This document shows, in pieces, positions 8,627 to 17,264 of a stretch of DNA of 64,000 bases. A program made the translations under genes and the position numbers. Source of the DNA: CAYSQW01 sp964433135. Its GTDB lineage: Bacteria; Acidobacteriota; Aminicenantia; Aminicenantales; Aminicenantaceae. The notes under the pieces were generated by a model. That model had not been told where the DNA came from. It saw only the letters and a program-made list of their open reading frames with translations, and made no database searches. The stretch is from contig CAYSQW010000003.1 in NCBI GenBank assembly GCA_964433135.1, positions 1 to 64,000 on the forward strand, given 5' to 3'. Position 1 is the first letter of the stretch. The number at the start of each line of letters is the position of its first letter.

Positions 8627-9097
8627 ATGGCCGAGAAAAAGCTTCTGATCGTTGATTACGATGTAAAAAGCCTGGATTTTCTCTCCAACCTTTTCGCCCC
8701 TCACAAGATCAAGATCATCAAAGCCACCGATGGACAGGAAGCCTACGAGAAGTACCGGGCCGAAAAGCCCGATCTGATCCTGCTGGAAGCCATGCTGCCG
8801 AAACTTCACGGCTTCGATTTAACCCAAAAAATTCACAATGAAACCAAGGGCAGCATCCCGATCGTTATCGTTACCGGATTGTACAAGGGACCGCAATATA
8901 GAAACGAGGCGCTGCGTTCATTCGGAGCTTCGGAATATTTTGAAAAGCCCTACAATAAGGACGATCTGTTCAATGCGGTCATGAATCTTCTTCATGATGA
9001 AATAGATATCGATGCCGATCTTCCGGATCCCGAAACCGTGATCAACATCCTCTCTCAAATGACAAAGAAGACCGCGGCACCTGAAAAACAGACCTAA
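8627..9097 (+). CDS. Receiver-domain protein with Glu at the phosphoacceptor position
   Basis: A 156-aa stand-alone CheY-like receiver plus a short tail. Receiver landmarks are present: LLIVDYD (residues 6-12, the acidic pocket, one Asp of the usual pair replaced by Tyr), IVIVTG with the conserved Thr, and YFEKPY with the conserved Lys. The phosphoacceptor site reads LILLEAMLPKLHGF with Glu54 where Asp is expected. Such proteins cannot use normal aspartyl phosphorylation and may be locked in an active-like state. No kinase or output domain is adjacent. AAGGA at 8608-8612 would better fit a TTG start at 8618, adding three residues; ATG 8627 is kept because the promoter places the 5' end near 8608. 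Confidence 0.85.
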   Translation: MAEKKLLIVDYDVKSLDFLSNLFAPHKIKIIKATDGQEAYEKYRAEKPDLILLEAMLPKLHGFDLTQKIHNETKGSIPIVIVTGLYKGPQYRNEALRSFGASEYFEKPYNKDDLFNAVMNLLHDEIDIDADLPDPETVINILSQMTKKTAAPEKQT

Positions 9098-9216
9098 TTT
9101 TCTCGAGATGTCCGTTCATCTTCCGATTCCTTTTGAAATGCGCTTTCCAACCGAGATGCCGTATCGGTTTGAAGTCGTAAAGGCTCACTGCAATATTTTA
9201 GGTCGTGGGCGACGGC

Positions 9217-9245
9217 TTGCGAAATCCGGAGAAATCGATTAATAT
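9217..9245 (+). promoter_or_regulatory. Putative sigma-70-type promoter of accD-folC
   Basis: TTGCGA (9217-9222), a 17-base spacer, TAATAT (9240-9245), about 45 bases before the accD start. Confidence 0.45.
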
Positions 9246-9289
9246 GGGTAGCGCTTTCAGGAACATGCACCCCTTTGGAGATAAGATTA

Positions 9290-10081
9290 ATGAAAAGCCT
9301 CTGGACACGCTGCAACAACTGTCGCCGGATTCTTTACAAACAGGATATTTTGGATAATCAATCGGTCTGCCCAGCCTGTGATTTCCCCTTCAGGCTTTCA
9401 GCCGCAGAGCGGCTCGCGATGCTGTTTGATGAAGGGAAATACGAATTGTTCGATCAGAACCTTTCCCCTAAGGATCCCCTGCAGTTCGAGGACTTGAAAA
9501 AGTACCGCCAGCGTTTGCTCGATCATCAAAAAAAGACCGGACTCCGGGATGCGGCTTTGAATGCGGTGGGAACCATGGACGGGATTCGAGTGATCATGAC
9601 GATACTGGAATTCGGTTTCGCCGGCGGCAGCATGGGCTCCGTCGTCGGGGAAATGATCACGAGAGCGTTGGAAAAAGGACTGAAGGAAAAACTGCCGGTC
9701 ATCGCCATTTCGTGCTCGGGCGGCGCCCGTATGCAGGAAGGGGTTCTGTCCTTGATGCAGATGATGAAGACGAGCGCCGCCGTCGCTCGTTTGGAGCAGG
9801 CCGGCATCCCCTATATCTCACTCATGACCGATCCAACGACCGGAGGGGTTACGGCCAGTTTTTCCATGTTGGGCGATATCAATATTGCGGAACCGAACGC
9901 CTTGATCGGTTTTGCCGGTCCTCGTGTCATCGAACAGACGATTAAGGAAAAACTTCCCAAAGGATTTCAGCGCTCCGAGTTTCTGCTCGAGCATGGGATG
10001 CTGGATGACGTCGTGGAGCGCAAGGTCCTGCGTTCCTATCTGATCCGCGCCCTGCGTTTGTTTCTGAACCGTCCCCAATGA
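9290..10081 (+). CDS. accD: Acetyl-CoA carboxylase carboxyltransferase subunit beta
   Basis: A 263-aa cytoplasmic subunit that, with AccA, transfers the carboxyl group from biotin to acetyl-CoA to give malonyl-CoA, the first step of fatty-acid synthesis. The N-terminal four-cysteine zinc ribbon is intact (CNNC and CPAC, ~20 residues apart). The crotonase-like body shows GGSMGSVVGE, ISCSGGARMQEG and TDPTTGGVTASF (oxyanion and CoA binding), then FAGPRVIEQT. The ATG at 9290 follows a GGAG sequence; a TTG at 9275 is less likely. folC follows with a 4-base overlap, the classical accD-folC pairing. accA is not in the window. Confidence 0.96.
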   Translation: MKSLWTRCNNCRRILYKQDILDNQSVCPACDFPFRLSAAERLAMLFDEGKYELFDQNLSPKDPLQFEDLKKYRQRLLDHQKKTGLRDAALNAVGTMDGIRVIMTILEFGFAGGSMGSVVGEMITRALEKGLKEKLPVIAISCSGGARMQEGVLSLMQMMKTSAAVARLEQAGIPYISLMTDPTTGGVTASFSMLGDINIAEPNALIGFAGPRVIEQTIKEKLPKGFQRSEFLLEHGMLDDVVERKVLRSYLIRALRLFLNRPQ

Positions 10082-11367
10082 ATTATGACCAGTGTCTGCT
10101 GTATCTTGAGCAGATCCAGAATCAAGGCATAAAATTCGGACTTGACAATGTCCGCGTCCTGCTTTCCGCGCTCCAAAATCCTCAGGAACGGTATCCCGCA
10201 GTCGTGGTGGCCGGAACCAATGGAAAGGGATCCGTATGCGCCATGCTCTCGCGGATTCTGTCGCTGCATGGATTTCGGACCGGGCTGTACACCTCCCCTC
10301 ACCTGATCCGTGTCGAGGAACGGATCCGTGTCAACGGCCGCCCGATATCAAAGCGGGATTTCAGCCGGGGCCTCACGGTTGTGCGTGGTCGGATCGAATC
10401 TCTGATTGCGGACGGATATTTGATCTCACCGCCGACTTATTTCGAAATCATGACTTGTCTGGCGCTCTATCACTTCCAGGTCCGAGAGGTCGATATGGCG
10501 GTTCTGGAAGTGGGAATGGGGGGACGCTATGACGCCACCAATGTAGTGCGGCCGGTTGTGTCCATCATCACCACGATATCGTTGGAGCATCAGAATTATC
10601 TCGGAGACACCACGGAGAAGATCGCTTTTGAGAAAGCGGGGATCATCAAATCCGAAGTCCCGGTCGTGTGTGCCGTAAAAGACGAAGCGGCGGCCGCCGT
10701 TATCAAAGCGAGGGCGGAGGAATTGGGCGCCCCCTTCTTTCACGCACTGGACGGGGGGCCTGACCTGAAGGAAACCCAACCGGACAGGGCGTTTCTTTAT
10801 AATTCGGGCAGTGAAACCTATATGCTTCGTCCGGCCCTGCATGGCCGTCATCAAGGCAGGAATGCGGCGGCGGCGATTACGGCCGCCGAATGTCTCAGTG
10901 AGAGGTGGCGTCCCCTCAGCAAACCGCTGATCGTCAAAGGTGTCGACAGCGTGCGCTGGCCGGGACGGATGGAAGTAATATCCCGAGATCCGCTGGTGCT
11001 CATCGATGGCGCCCACAATCCGGAAGGCGCCGAAGCGTTTCGCGATCACGCCCTCATTCATACCCACGCACCCCGGATCCTGGTGTTCGCCGTGATGCGG
11101 GATAAAAATATTCCCGTCCTGGCCGATATTCTGTTTCCGCTGGCCGACAAGATCGTTCTCACCCGTTTTCCATATTATCGTGCAGCGGATCCCCGGGAAA
11201 TTCAAGAGAAAACCCAGTGCTGGCACGACAGGATCATCCTGGAACCCGACGTCGGACACGCCGTTGCTTCGGCCCGCAAACTGGCCGGAAAAAACGGTTC
11301 GGTGCTGGTTGCGGGATCCCTGTTTCTGGTGGGGGAGATGAAGAAGCGCTTCTCTTCGGTTTCTTGA
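10078..11367 (+). CDS. folC: Bifunctional folylpolyglutamate synthase/dihydrofolate synthase
   Basis: A 429-aa Mur-ligase-family enzyme that adds glutamate to dihydropteroate and to tetrahydrofolates. It has the P-loop GTNGKGSVCAML (about residues 43-54), the TSPHL segment, LEVGMGGRYDATN (substrate and Mg2+ contacts), SLEHQNYLGDT and the C-terminal domain motif DGAHNPEGAEAF. Its ATG overlaps the accD stop as ATGA. Length and motif order are normal for FolC. Confidence 0.95.
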   Translation: MNYDQCLLYLEQIQNQGIKFGLDNVRVLLSALQNPQERYPAVVVAGTNGKGSVCAMLSRILSLHGFRTGLYTSPHLIRVEERIRVNGRPISKRDFSRGLTVVRGRIESLIADGYLISPPTYFEIMTCLALYHFQVREVDMAVLEVGMGGRYDATNVVRPVVSIITTISLEHQNYLGDTTEKIAFEKAGIIKSEVPVVCAVKDEAAAAVIKARAEELGAPFFHALDGGPDLKETQPDRAFLYNSGSETYMLRPALHGRHQGRNAAAAITAAECLSERWRPLSKPLIVKGVDSVRWPGRMEVISRDPLVLIDGAHNPEGAEAFRDHALIHTHAPRILVFAVMRDKNIPVLADILFPLADKIVLTRFPYYRAADPREIQEKTQCWHDRIILEPDVGHAVASARKLAGKNGSVLVAGSLFLVGEMKKRFSSVS

Positions 11368-11434
11368 AGATCCAAACCGACCGACCCACCGGGGGATCGC
11401 ATTATAAGCGGTTGAAATTCCCGGGACATCATGC

Positions 11435-11463
11435 TTGCTTTTTTAAATGAAACGTGATAAATT
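11435..11463 (+). promoter_or_regulatory. Possible promoter of the ATP synthase operon
   Basis: TTGCTT (11435-11440), 17 bases, TAAATT (11458-11463) in an AT-rich stretch before the b' gene. A second candidate -10, TAATAT at 11496-11501, ends 8 bases before the ATG and would give an almost leaderless message. The sequence does not decide between them. Confidence 0.3.
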
Positions 11464-11509
11464 TTTTCTTTATTTTTAATTTTAGCTCTTTGGTTTAATA
11501 TTAATCATC

Positions 11510-11926
11510 ATGCTTTCAGTAGATGCAACCGCCATTGTCGTTTTAGTCATTATATGGGTTCTTCTTGCCATTTTGACGAAAATCTTTTTCAATCCCGTGC
11601 GCAAGGTGATGTCCGAAAGGGACGCCGACATCAAACAGAATTTGGACGCCGTGAGCCAATCGACCGCCGAGTACGAGAAAACGCTTCAACATATTGAAGC
11701 CGAGGTCAAACAGGCCCGCTCGGGCGCCTTGAAAATCCAGCAGCAGTTCGAACAGGATGCTCTTAAGGAAAAGGACAGGATATTGACTGAGATTTCACAG
11801 GAATGCCGGGCCAAGGTTGACGAGGCTCGATCCGAGCTCGCCAGACAGGTCAAAGATCTTGAGGAAGAATTGGGAGCCCAGAGTGATCTTCTCGCCGAAA
11901 AAATTGAACGGAGACTTCTGAACTGA
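11510..11926 (+). CDS. atpF: F-type ATP synthase F0 subunit b' (first b-type subunit)
   Basis: A 138-aa peripheral-stalk subunit. One N-terminal membrane helix (about residues 6-26) is followed by NPVRKVMSERDADI and a long charged amphipathic helix typical of the b dimer. No Shine-Dalgarno is obvious. Its TGA shares the A of the next ATG (TGATG). Having two different b-type genes in tandem means the stalk is probably a b/b' heterodimer, as in photosynthetic bacteria and several other phyla. Confidence 0.88.
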   Translation: MLSVDATAIVVLVIIWVLLAILTKIFFNPVRKVMSERDADIKQNLDAVSQSTAEYEKTLQHIEAEVKQARSGALKIQQQFEQDALKEKDRILTEISQECRAKVDEARSELARQVKDLEEELGAQSDLLAEKIERRLLN

Positions 11927-12507
11927 TGCGCGCGAAAAAATCTGTCCTAATTATATTGTGTGTGATTCCGTTGTTTCTGGGCATGACCACCGAAGAAGCG
12001 GAGCATGGAGGCGGCACGGCGGATTTTCTCGGAAAAGTTCTTAACTCTCTGATCCTTTTCGGCGGTCTGACTTACCTACTGTACAAACCCATCAAAAAAT
12101 ATCTGGGCGATAGTGCGGATGAAATCGGACGATCGATCAAAGATGCGGCCGCTTCCCGGAAAGATTCCGAACAGCGGATGCAGGACGTGAGAATCCGCGC
12201 AAAAAAAGTGGAGGAAGAAGTCCAGGCGATAAAAGAAACCGGAAAGGCGGAAGCCGACAAAACCAAACAAACCATTTTGGAGGCGGCCAGGGAAGATGCC
12301 GAGCGGGTTAAGAACCTGGCGGCCCAGGAGATTGAAATGCTGACGCGCGCCGGAACGCAGGACCTGAGAGAATATGCGGCGGAACTCGCCATCGCCTTGG
12401 CACGAGAGCGCATCCGGAAAAAAATCGCTCCCCAAGACCACTCCGCCCTCATCGATAAATCCATAGAAAGGCTTGATAGTCTTCATGAAGAATCAAGTTC
12501 TCGTTAA
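11926..12507 (+). CDS. atpF: F-type ATP synthase F0 subunit b (second b-type subunit)
   Basis: A 193-aa stalk subunit. It starts with a hydrophobic stretch (about residues 5-20) resembling a signal sequence and has a second hydrophobic helix near 33-50 (VLNSLILFGGLTYLLYKPI), then a long Ala/Glu/Lys-rich helix reaching the F1 head. The extra N-terminal hydrophobic segment is seen in a subset of b subunits and may be cleaved. It is translationally coupled to the b' gene, and its 3' end overlaps atpH by 23 bases. Confidence 0.88.
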   Translation: MRAKKSVLIILCVIPLFLGMTTEEAEHGGGTADFLGKVLNSLILFGGLTYLLYKPIKKYLGDSADEIGRSIKDAAASRKDSEQRMQDVRIRAKKVEEEVQAIKETGKAEADKTKQTILEAAREDAERVKNLAAQEIEMLTRAGTQDLREYAAELAIALARERIRKKIAPQDHSALIDKSIERLDSLHEESSSR

Positions 12508-13027
12508 AAGATACACCCAGGGATTGGTCCATGCCCTCTTGGACGAAGCGGAATACGTTCGTCTCAGCGGCCAACTGCAGGAATTTCTTGAATTTCAATC
12601 CCGGCAGAAGCAACTGAGTATGATCTTTTCCTTCCCTTTCATACCGACATCCCGAAAGATGGAGATCATGAAAGGGATTTTTGAAAAGATAAAACTTGAT
12701 GATAAAACGGAACGATTTCTGTTGCTGCTGGTTGAGAAGGGCCGCTGGGAGCTCCTGCCCGAAATCTTGGAGATGCTCCCCGATTTGTGGAATGAGGAAA
12801 AGGGGATCGTGACTTTTGAAGTTTCTTCAATGGTGTTTTTGAGCGATGCTCAGAAGGATAAACTTGCCGGGAAGCTGGAACGGCTGGAACAGCGGAAGGT
12901 TTTCTTGAAATACCGGATAGATCCCGATCTCATCGGAGGATTGTCCATCCGGAAGGGAAACATCGTATATGATGCTTCCATTAAAGGGAATCTCGAGAAA
13001 CTCAAAGAAAAAATTTGTGAAGGATAG
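12485..13027 (+). CDS. atpH: ATP synthase F1 subunit delta
   Basis: A 180-aa stalk subunit joining b/b' to the top of the alpha3beta3 head. It has the N-terminal helical-bundle pattern (VKRYTQGLVHALLDEAE) and the C-terminal signature DPDLIGGLSIRKGNIVYDASIKGNLEKLKEKI, close to the OSCP/delta consensus. ATG at 12485 is chosen; a TTG at 12473 would add four residues. Its end contains the AAGGA used by atpA. Confidence 0.93.
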   Translation: MKNQVLVKRYTQGLVHALLDEAEYVRLSGQLQEFLEFQSRQKQLSMIFSFPFIPTSRKMEIMKGIFEKIKLDDKTERFLLLLVEKGRWELLPEILEMLPDLWNEEKGIVTFEVSSMVFLSDAQKDKLAGKLERLEQRKVFLKYRIDPDLIGGLSIRKGNIVYDASIKGNLEKLKEKICEG

Positions 13028-13034
13028 GCAGAAA

Positions 13035-14564
13035 ATGGAAATCAAAGCAGATGAAATAAGCAAGATAATCCAGAAGCATATAGAAGGGTACGAAACCGGA
13101 GTAGACGTCAAGGAAGTCGGAACCGTCACCTCGGTCGGCGACGGAATCGCCCGCGTTTTCGGTCTCGACCGGGTTATGTACAATGAACTGCTTGAGTTCC
13201 CGAATGAAGTGTTCGGCCTGGCATTGAACTTGGAAGAAGACAGTGTCGGCGTCGTTTTGCTGGGAGAAAGTCATCTCATCAAGGAAGGCGATCTGGTGAA
13301 GCGCACCCACAAGATCATTCAGGTCCCTTCCGGGCCCGGCTTGGTAGGCAGGGTGGTCAATCCTTTGGGAATTCCCCTTGACGACAAGGGGCCGATCAAA
13401 TCCGATCAGTACATGGCGGTGGAGCGGATCGCTCCAGGAGTCGTTGACCGCATGCCGGTCAGATCGCCTCTGCAGACCGGGATCAAAGCCATCGATACCA
13501 TGATCCCGATCGGACGGGGTCAGCGGGAATTGATCATCGGAGACCGGCAGACGGGAAAAACGGCTATCGCCATCGACACCATCATCAACCAGAAAGGCAA
13601 GGATGTCATATGCATCTATGTGGCCGTCGGACAGAAAAATTCGACCGTCGCATTTCTCATAAAGATGCTGGAAGATTACGGCGCCATGGATTATTCCGTG
13701 GTCGTGGTGGCTTCGGCCAGCGATCCTTCGCCGCTGCAGTACCTGGCGCCTTACAGCGGGTGCGCCATGGGCGAATACTTCCGGGACAACGGCCAGCATG
13801 CGCTGTTGATCTATGACGATCTTTCCAAGCATGCCGCCGCTTATCGGGAAATTTCACTCCTGCTCCGCCGTCCTCCGGGACGGGAAGCCTATCCGGGAGA
13901 TGTCTTTTATCTTCACTCGCGTCTGCTCGAACGGGCTGCGCAGTATAACGAGAAAAACGGAGGCGGTACGCTCACGGCGCTTCCGATCATCGAAACCCAG
14001 GCGGGAGACGTGTCCGCTTATATCCCCACCAACGTCATCTCCATCACGGACGGACAGATTTACCTCGAACCGGAGCTTTTCAATGCCGGTATCCGGCCCG
14101 CCATCAATGTGGGAATTTCGGTTTCCCGTGTTGGAGGAAGCGCTCAGATCAAAGCCATGAAACAGGTAGCCGGACGGCTTCGGGGAGACCTGCAGCAGTA
14201 TCGCGAACTGAAGACCTTCGCCCAGTTCGGCACCGAATTGGATCGTATCAGTCAGGCCCAGTTGGATCGGGGAGAACGTCTGACCGAAATCCTGAAACAG
14301 AGCCAATATGTTCCTTTTCCGGTCGAGGATCAAATTCTGATCGTTTATGCCGGGAACCGGGGATTCCTCGATGAGATCCAGGTTGACAGGTTGAACGATT
14401 ACGAAAAGAGACTCCTGGAATATTTGAGGAAAGAACAGCCCGAGATCTTCAGTCAGATACGCGAAAAGAAAAAGATCGACGAGGACCTGGATGAAGTCAT
14501 CAGCGAAGCCATGACCGCATTCAACAAAATATTCAAAGAAGAAACAGAAGTAGAGAAGCCATAA
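13035..14564 (+). CDS. atpA: ATP synthase F1 subunit alpha
   Basis: A 509-aa regulatory nucleotide-binding subunit of the F1 hexamer. It has the Walker A motif GDRQTGKTAIA, VAVGQKNSTVA, LLIYDDLSKHA (Walker B region), LLLRRPPGREAYPGD and the SVSRVGGSAQIKAMKQ motif. The frame extends upstream to 12969, but ATG at 13035 has a GAAGGATAGG Shine-Dalgarno and matches the family N-terminus (ADEISKIIQKHIEGYE). It begins seven bases after atpH. Confidence 0.97.
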   Translation: MEIKADEISKIIQKHIEGYETGVDVKEVGTVTSVGDGIARVFGLDRVMYNELLEFPNEVFGLALNLEEDSVGVVLLGESHLIKEGDLVKRTHKIIQVPSGPGLVGRVVNPLGIPLDDKGPIKSDQYMAVERIAPGVVDRMPVRSPLQTGIKAIDTMIPIGRGQRELIIGDRQTGKTAIAIDTIINQKGKDVICIYVAVGQKNSTVAFLIKMLEDYGAMDYSVVVVASASDPSPLQYLAPYSGCAMGEYFRDNGQHALLIYDDLSKHAAAYREISLLLRRPPGREAYPGDVFYLHSRLLERAAQYNEKNGGGTLTALPIIETQAGDVSAYIPTNVISITDGQIYLEPELFNAGIRPAINVGISVSRVGGSAQIKAMKQVAGRLRGDLQQYRELKTFAQFGTELDRISQAQLDRGERLTEILKQSQYVPFPVEDQILIVYAGNRGFLDEIQVDRLNDYEKRLLEYLRKEQPEIFSQIREKKKIDEDLDEVISEAMTAFNKIFKEETEVEKP

Positions 14565-14565
14565 A

Positions 14566-15453
14566 ATGCCTGCATTAATCGATTTACGCCGCCGGATCAA
14601 AAGCGTCAAAAATACGCAGCAGATCACTCAGGCCATGAAGACGGTAGCAACGGCCAAGTTCAAAAAAGCACAGAAAAGCGTCATGGAAGGACGTCCGTAT
14701 TGGCATAACTACCCCGAGTTGATCAAAGAAATGTCGGGTTGGGTATCCCGACAGAGCCATCCCCTCTTGGAAAAGCGGGAGGAGAAGAATATCCTGTGCA
14801 TCGTGATCGTATCGGATAAGGGTCTTTGCGGAGCGTTCAATTCCAACCTTTTGGAGGAAGCGCGGCGGCAGCTTGAGGAAAAAGCAAAGTATTCCAGCAT
14901 CCGGCTCGTTTTGATCGGTAAAAAAGCCGTACAATTTTTTAAAAGAAGTGAATTTCCCGTGGAACACGCATACCAGGATTACATGCATGAATTCCACGAT
15001 GAGGATCTCGAAAAGCTGACTCAGCACCTAATGCGCCTTTATACCCTGCACCACACGGATGCCGTATATGTGGCGTACAATGAATTCAAATCCATTATCG
15101 CTCCCAAGATCACGTTCTCCCGGCTCCTTCCTCTAGAGCCCCCCTGGAACAGCGAAGAGGAGGAGGCCGAGAAAAAGATGCCGATCGTCGAAAAAGGGAT
15201 GCCGGATATGGAACCCGGTTCTTCGCCGCTGCTTGATGCCCTGCTTCCCGTATATGTCGAAGATCAAATTTTTCACTATTTCTATGAATCCGTAGCGGCG
15301 GAACACGCCGCCCGGATGATGGCCATGGATAACGCCACCAGGAATGCGGAAGATTTGATTTCGGACCTTACGCTTGAATTGAACAAAATCAGACAAGCAT
15401 CCATCACCACGGAGCTTCTGGAAATACAATCCGCGGTTGAAGCGCTGGATTAA
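14566..15453 (+). CDS. atpG: ATP synthase F1 subunit gamma
   Basis: The 295-aa central rotor shaft. The N-terminal signature LRRRIKSVKNTQQITQAMKTVATAKFKKAQ and the C-terminal helix (AARMMAMDNATRNAEDLISDLTLELNKIRQASITTELLEI) form the coiled coil that turns inside alpha3beta3. The middle has VSDKGLCGAFNSN. It starts one base after the atpA stop. Length is normal. Confidence 0.96.
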   Translation: MPALIDLRRRIKSVKNTQQITQAMKTVATAKFKKAQKSVMEGRPYWHNYPELIKEMSGWVSRQSHPLLEKREEKNILCIVIVSDKGLCGAFNSNLLEEARRQLEEKAKYSSIRLVLIGKKAVQFFKRSEFPVEHAYQDYMHEFHDEDLEKLTQHLMRLYTLHHTDAVYVAYNEFKSIIAPKITFSRLLPLEPPWNSEEEEAEKKMPIVEKGMPDMEPGSSPLLDALLPVYVEDQIFHYFYESVAAEHAARMMAMDNATRNAEDLISDLTLELNKIRQASITTELLEIQSAVEALD

Positions 15454-15474
15454 TAGGATGAATTGGAGTTAAAG

Positions 15475-16974
15475 ATGGGAAAAGACGAAGCCAAAGCAAA
15501 CGTCAAGGATAAAAAAGCCTCTGAAGCCAAAGCGCCGAAAGCGCAAGCCAAGAAAAAACAAGAGCGCTTCGGAAGGGTCGTCCAGGTCATAGGTCCGGTC
15601 GTTGATGTCGAGTTCAAAGATGTCGAACTCCCCGAAATCTACACCGCCATTCGCATAACCAGCGAAGGGATGGACACGCCTTCTCCGGTGGACATCATCG
15701 TGGAAGCCGAACAACATTTGGGAGAAGATAAAGTGCGCTGCGTCTCGATGCATCCCACGGACGGTCTCTCACGCGGCATGAAAGCCATCGATCTACAGCA
15801 GCCGATCCAGGCACCGGTGGGGGAAGCCGTCTTGGGTCGGGTGATCAACGTCATCGGGGAGCCCGTGGATTATCAGGGTGAAGTCAAGGCGGAAAAGTAT
15901 TATCCCATCCACCGTGAACCGCCTTCCCTCGAAGATCAGAGCACCAAGCTGGAAATGTTCGAGACCGGCATCAAGGTCATCGATCTGATGCAGCCGTTCC
16001 TCAAGGGAGGAAAGATCGGTCTCTTCGGTGGCGCCGGAGTCGGAAAGACCGTCATCATCATGGAATTGATCCAGAACGTGGCCAAGAAGCACGGAGGTTA
16101 TTCCGTTTTCGCCGGTGTGGGGGAGCGAACCCGCGAAGGTAACGACCTTTGGCTCGAGATGAAGGAGTCGGGAGTTATCGACAAAACCGCACTGATCTAC
16201 GGTCAGATGACAGAGCCTCCGGGCGCCCGCCTGCGGGTGAGCCTGACGGCGCTCTCTGTGGCGGAATATTTTCGCGATGAAATGAATCAGGATATTCTGC
16301 TTTTCATCGATAACATCTTTCGTTTCGTTCAAGCGGGTTCCGAGGTCTCCGCGCTGTTGGGCCGGATGCCCTCCGCGGTCGGGTACCAGCCTAATCTGGC
16401 AACGGAATTGGGTGAGTTGGAAGAACGGATCACATCCACGAAGAAAGGTTCGATCACATCCGTTCAGGCCGTCTACGTCCCGGCTGATGATTTCACCGAT
16501 CCCGCTCCGGCGACGACGTTTTCCCACTTGGATGCATCGACCAATCTGTCGCGGGCATTGACGGAGATCGGTATTTATCCCGCCGTCGATCCCCTGACCT
16601 CGTACTCGAGAATCCTGGATCCCCAGATTATCGGTGAGGATCACTATAGCGTAGCCCGTCGGGTGAAAGAGGTTTTGCAGCGGCATAAAGATCTTCAGGA
16701 TATCATTGCCATTCTGGGCATGGAAGAACTTTCGGATGAGGATAAACTCACCGTGGCCAGAGCGCGTAAACTCCAGCGCTTCCTTTCGCAGCCGTTCAGC
16801 GTGGCGGAAGAATTCACCGGTCGTCCCGGCCGTTATGTCCCCATCGAGGAAACCGTGAAGGGATTCAAGGAGATCCTCGACGGCAAGCATGACGACAAGC
16901 CGGAACAGGCATTCTATATGGTCGGCAATATCGATGAAGTCGTCCAAATGGCCGAGGAGATGAAATCGGTATGA
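15475..16974 (+). CDS. atpD: ATP synthase F1 subunit beta
   Basis: The 499-aa catalytic subunit making ATP from ADP and phosphate. Walker A GGAGVGKTV, the catalytic-Glu segment GVGERTREGND, LLFIDNIFRF (Walker B) and ALLGRMPSAVGYQPNLATE are all present. The first ~30 residues are an Ala/Lys-rich, probably disordered extension (KKASEAKAPKAQAKKK) before the canonical start GRVVQVIGPVVDVEF. ATG at 15475 has GGAG 8 bases upstream, so the extension appears genuine. The gene overlaps atpC by four bases. Confidence 0.97.
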   Translation: MGKDEAKANVKDKKASEAKAPKAQAKKKQERFGRVVQVIGPVVDVEFKDVELPEIYTAIRITSEGMDTPSPVDIIVEAEQHLGEDKVRCVSMHPTDGLSRGMKAIDLQQPIQAPVGEAVLGRVINVIGEPVDYQGEVKAEKYYPIHREPPSLEDQSTKLEMFETGIKVIDLMQPFLKGGKIGLFGGAGVGKTVIIMELIQNVAKKHGGYSVFAGVGERTREGNDLWLEMKESGVIDKTALIYGQMTEPPGARLRVSLTALSVAEYFRDEMNQDILLFIDNIFRFVQAGSEVSALLGRMPSAVGYQPNLATELGELEERITSTKKGSITSVQAVYVPADDFTDPAPATTFSHLDASTNLSRALTEIGIYPAVDPLTSYSRILDPQIIGEDHYSVARRVKEVLQRHKDLQDIIAILGMEELSDEDKLTVARARKLQRFLSQPFSVAEEFTGRPGRYVPIEETVKGFKEILDGKHDDKPEQAFYMVGNIDEVVQMAEEMKSV

Positions 16975-17264
16975 GCCAAGAGAGACCCTCAGTCCTCAAG
17001 CTGAAGATCGTCACTTCGAAAAAGCTGCTGGTGGATGCCGAAACCCCCGCTGTATCACTGCCGAGCCTGGACGGCTATATCGGTATCCTTCCAGGACATC
17101 GCCCGCTTGTCGCCGCCCTGGGAGAAGGCGAGATCTCGTACACGCTCAACCGGAAAGAGGTCAAGCTTGAAGTATCAGGGGGGGTTGCGGAAGTGCAACC
17201 GAACCGCGTGCTGATTTTCACCGACCAGGTGTCGAAGGATGTCGACCGATCCGACGCCGGGTAA
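16971..17264 (+). CDS. atpC: ATP synthase F1 subunit epsilon, short form
   Basis: A 97-aa protein covering only the N-terminal beta-sandwich of epsilon (LKIVTSKKLLVDAETPAVSLPSLDGYIGILPGHRP, then the GEISY and GGVAEV strands). The usual protein is 130-140 residues with a C-terminal helical hairpin that inhibits ATP hydrolysis; that hairpin is absent. The stop at 17262-17264 lies 26 bases inside the next gene. Short epsilons are known in some lineages, so this need not be a truncation. The ATGA overlap with atpD confirms the start. Confidence 0.92.
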   Translation: MSQERPSVLKLKIVTSKKLLVDAETPAVSLPSLDGYIGILPGHRPLVAALGEGEISYTLNRKEVKLEVSGGVAEVQPNRVLIFTDQVSKDVDRSDAG

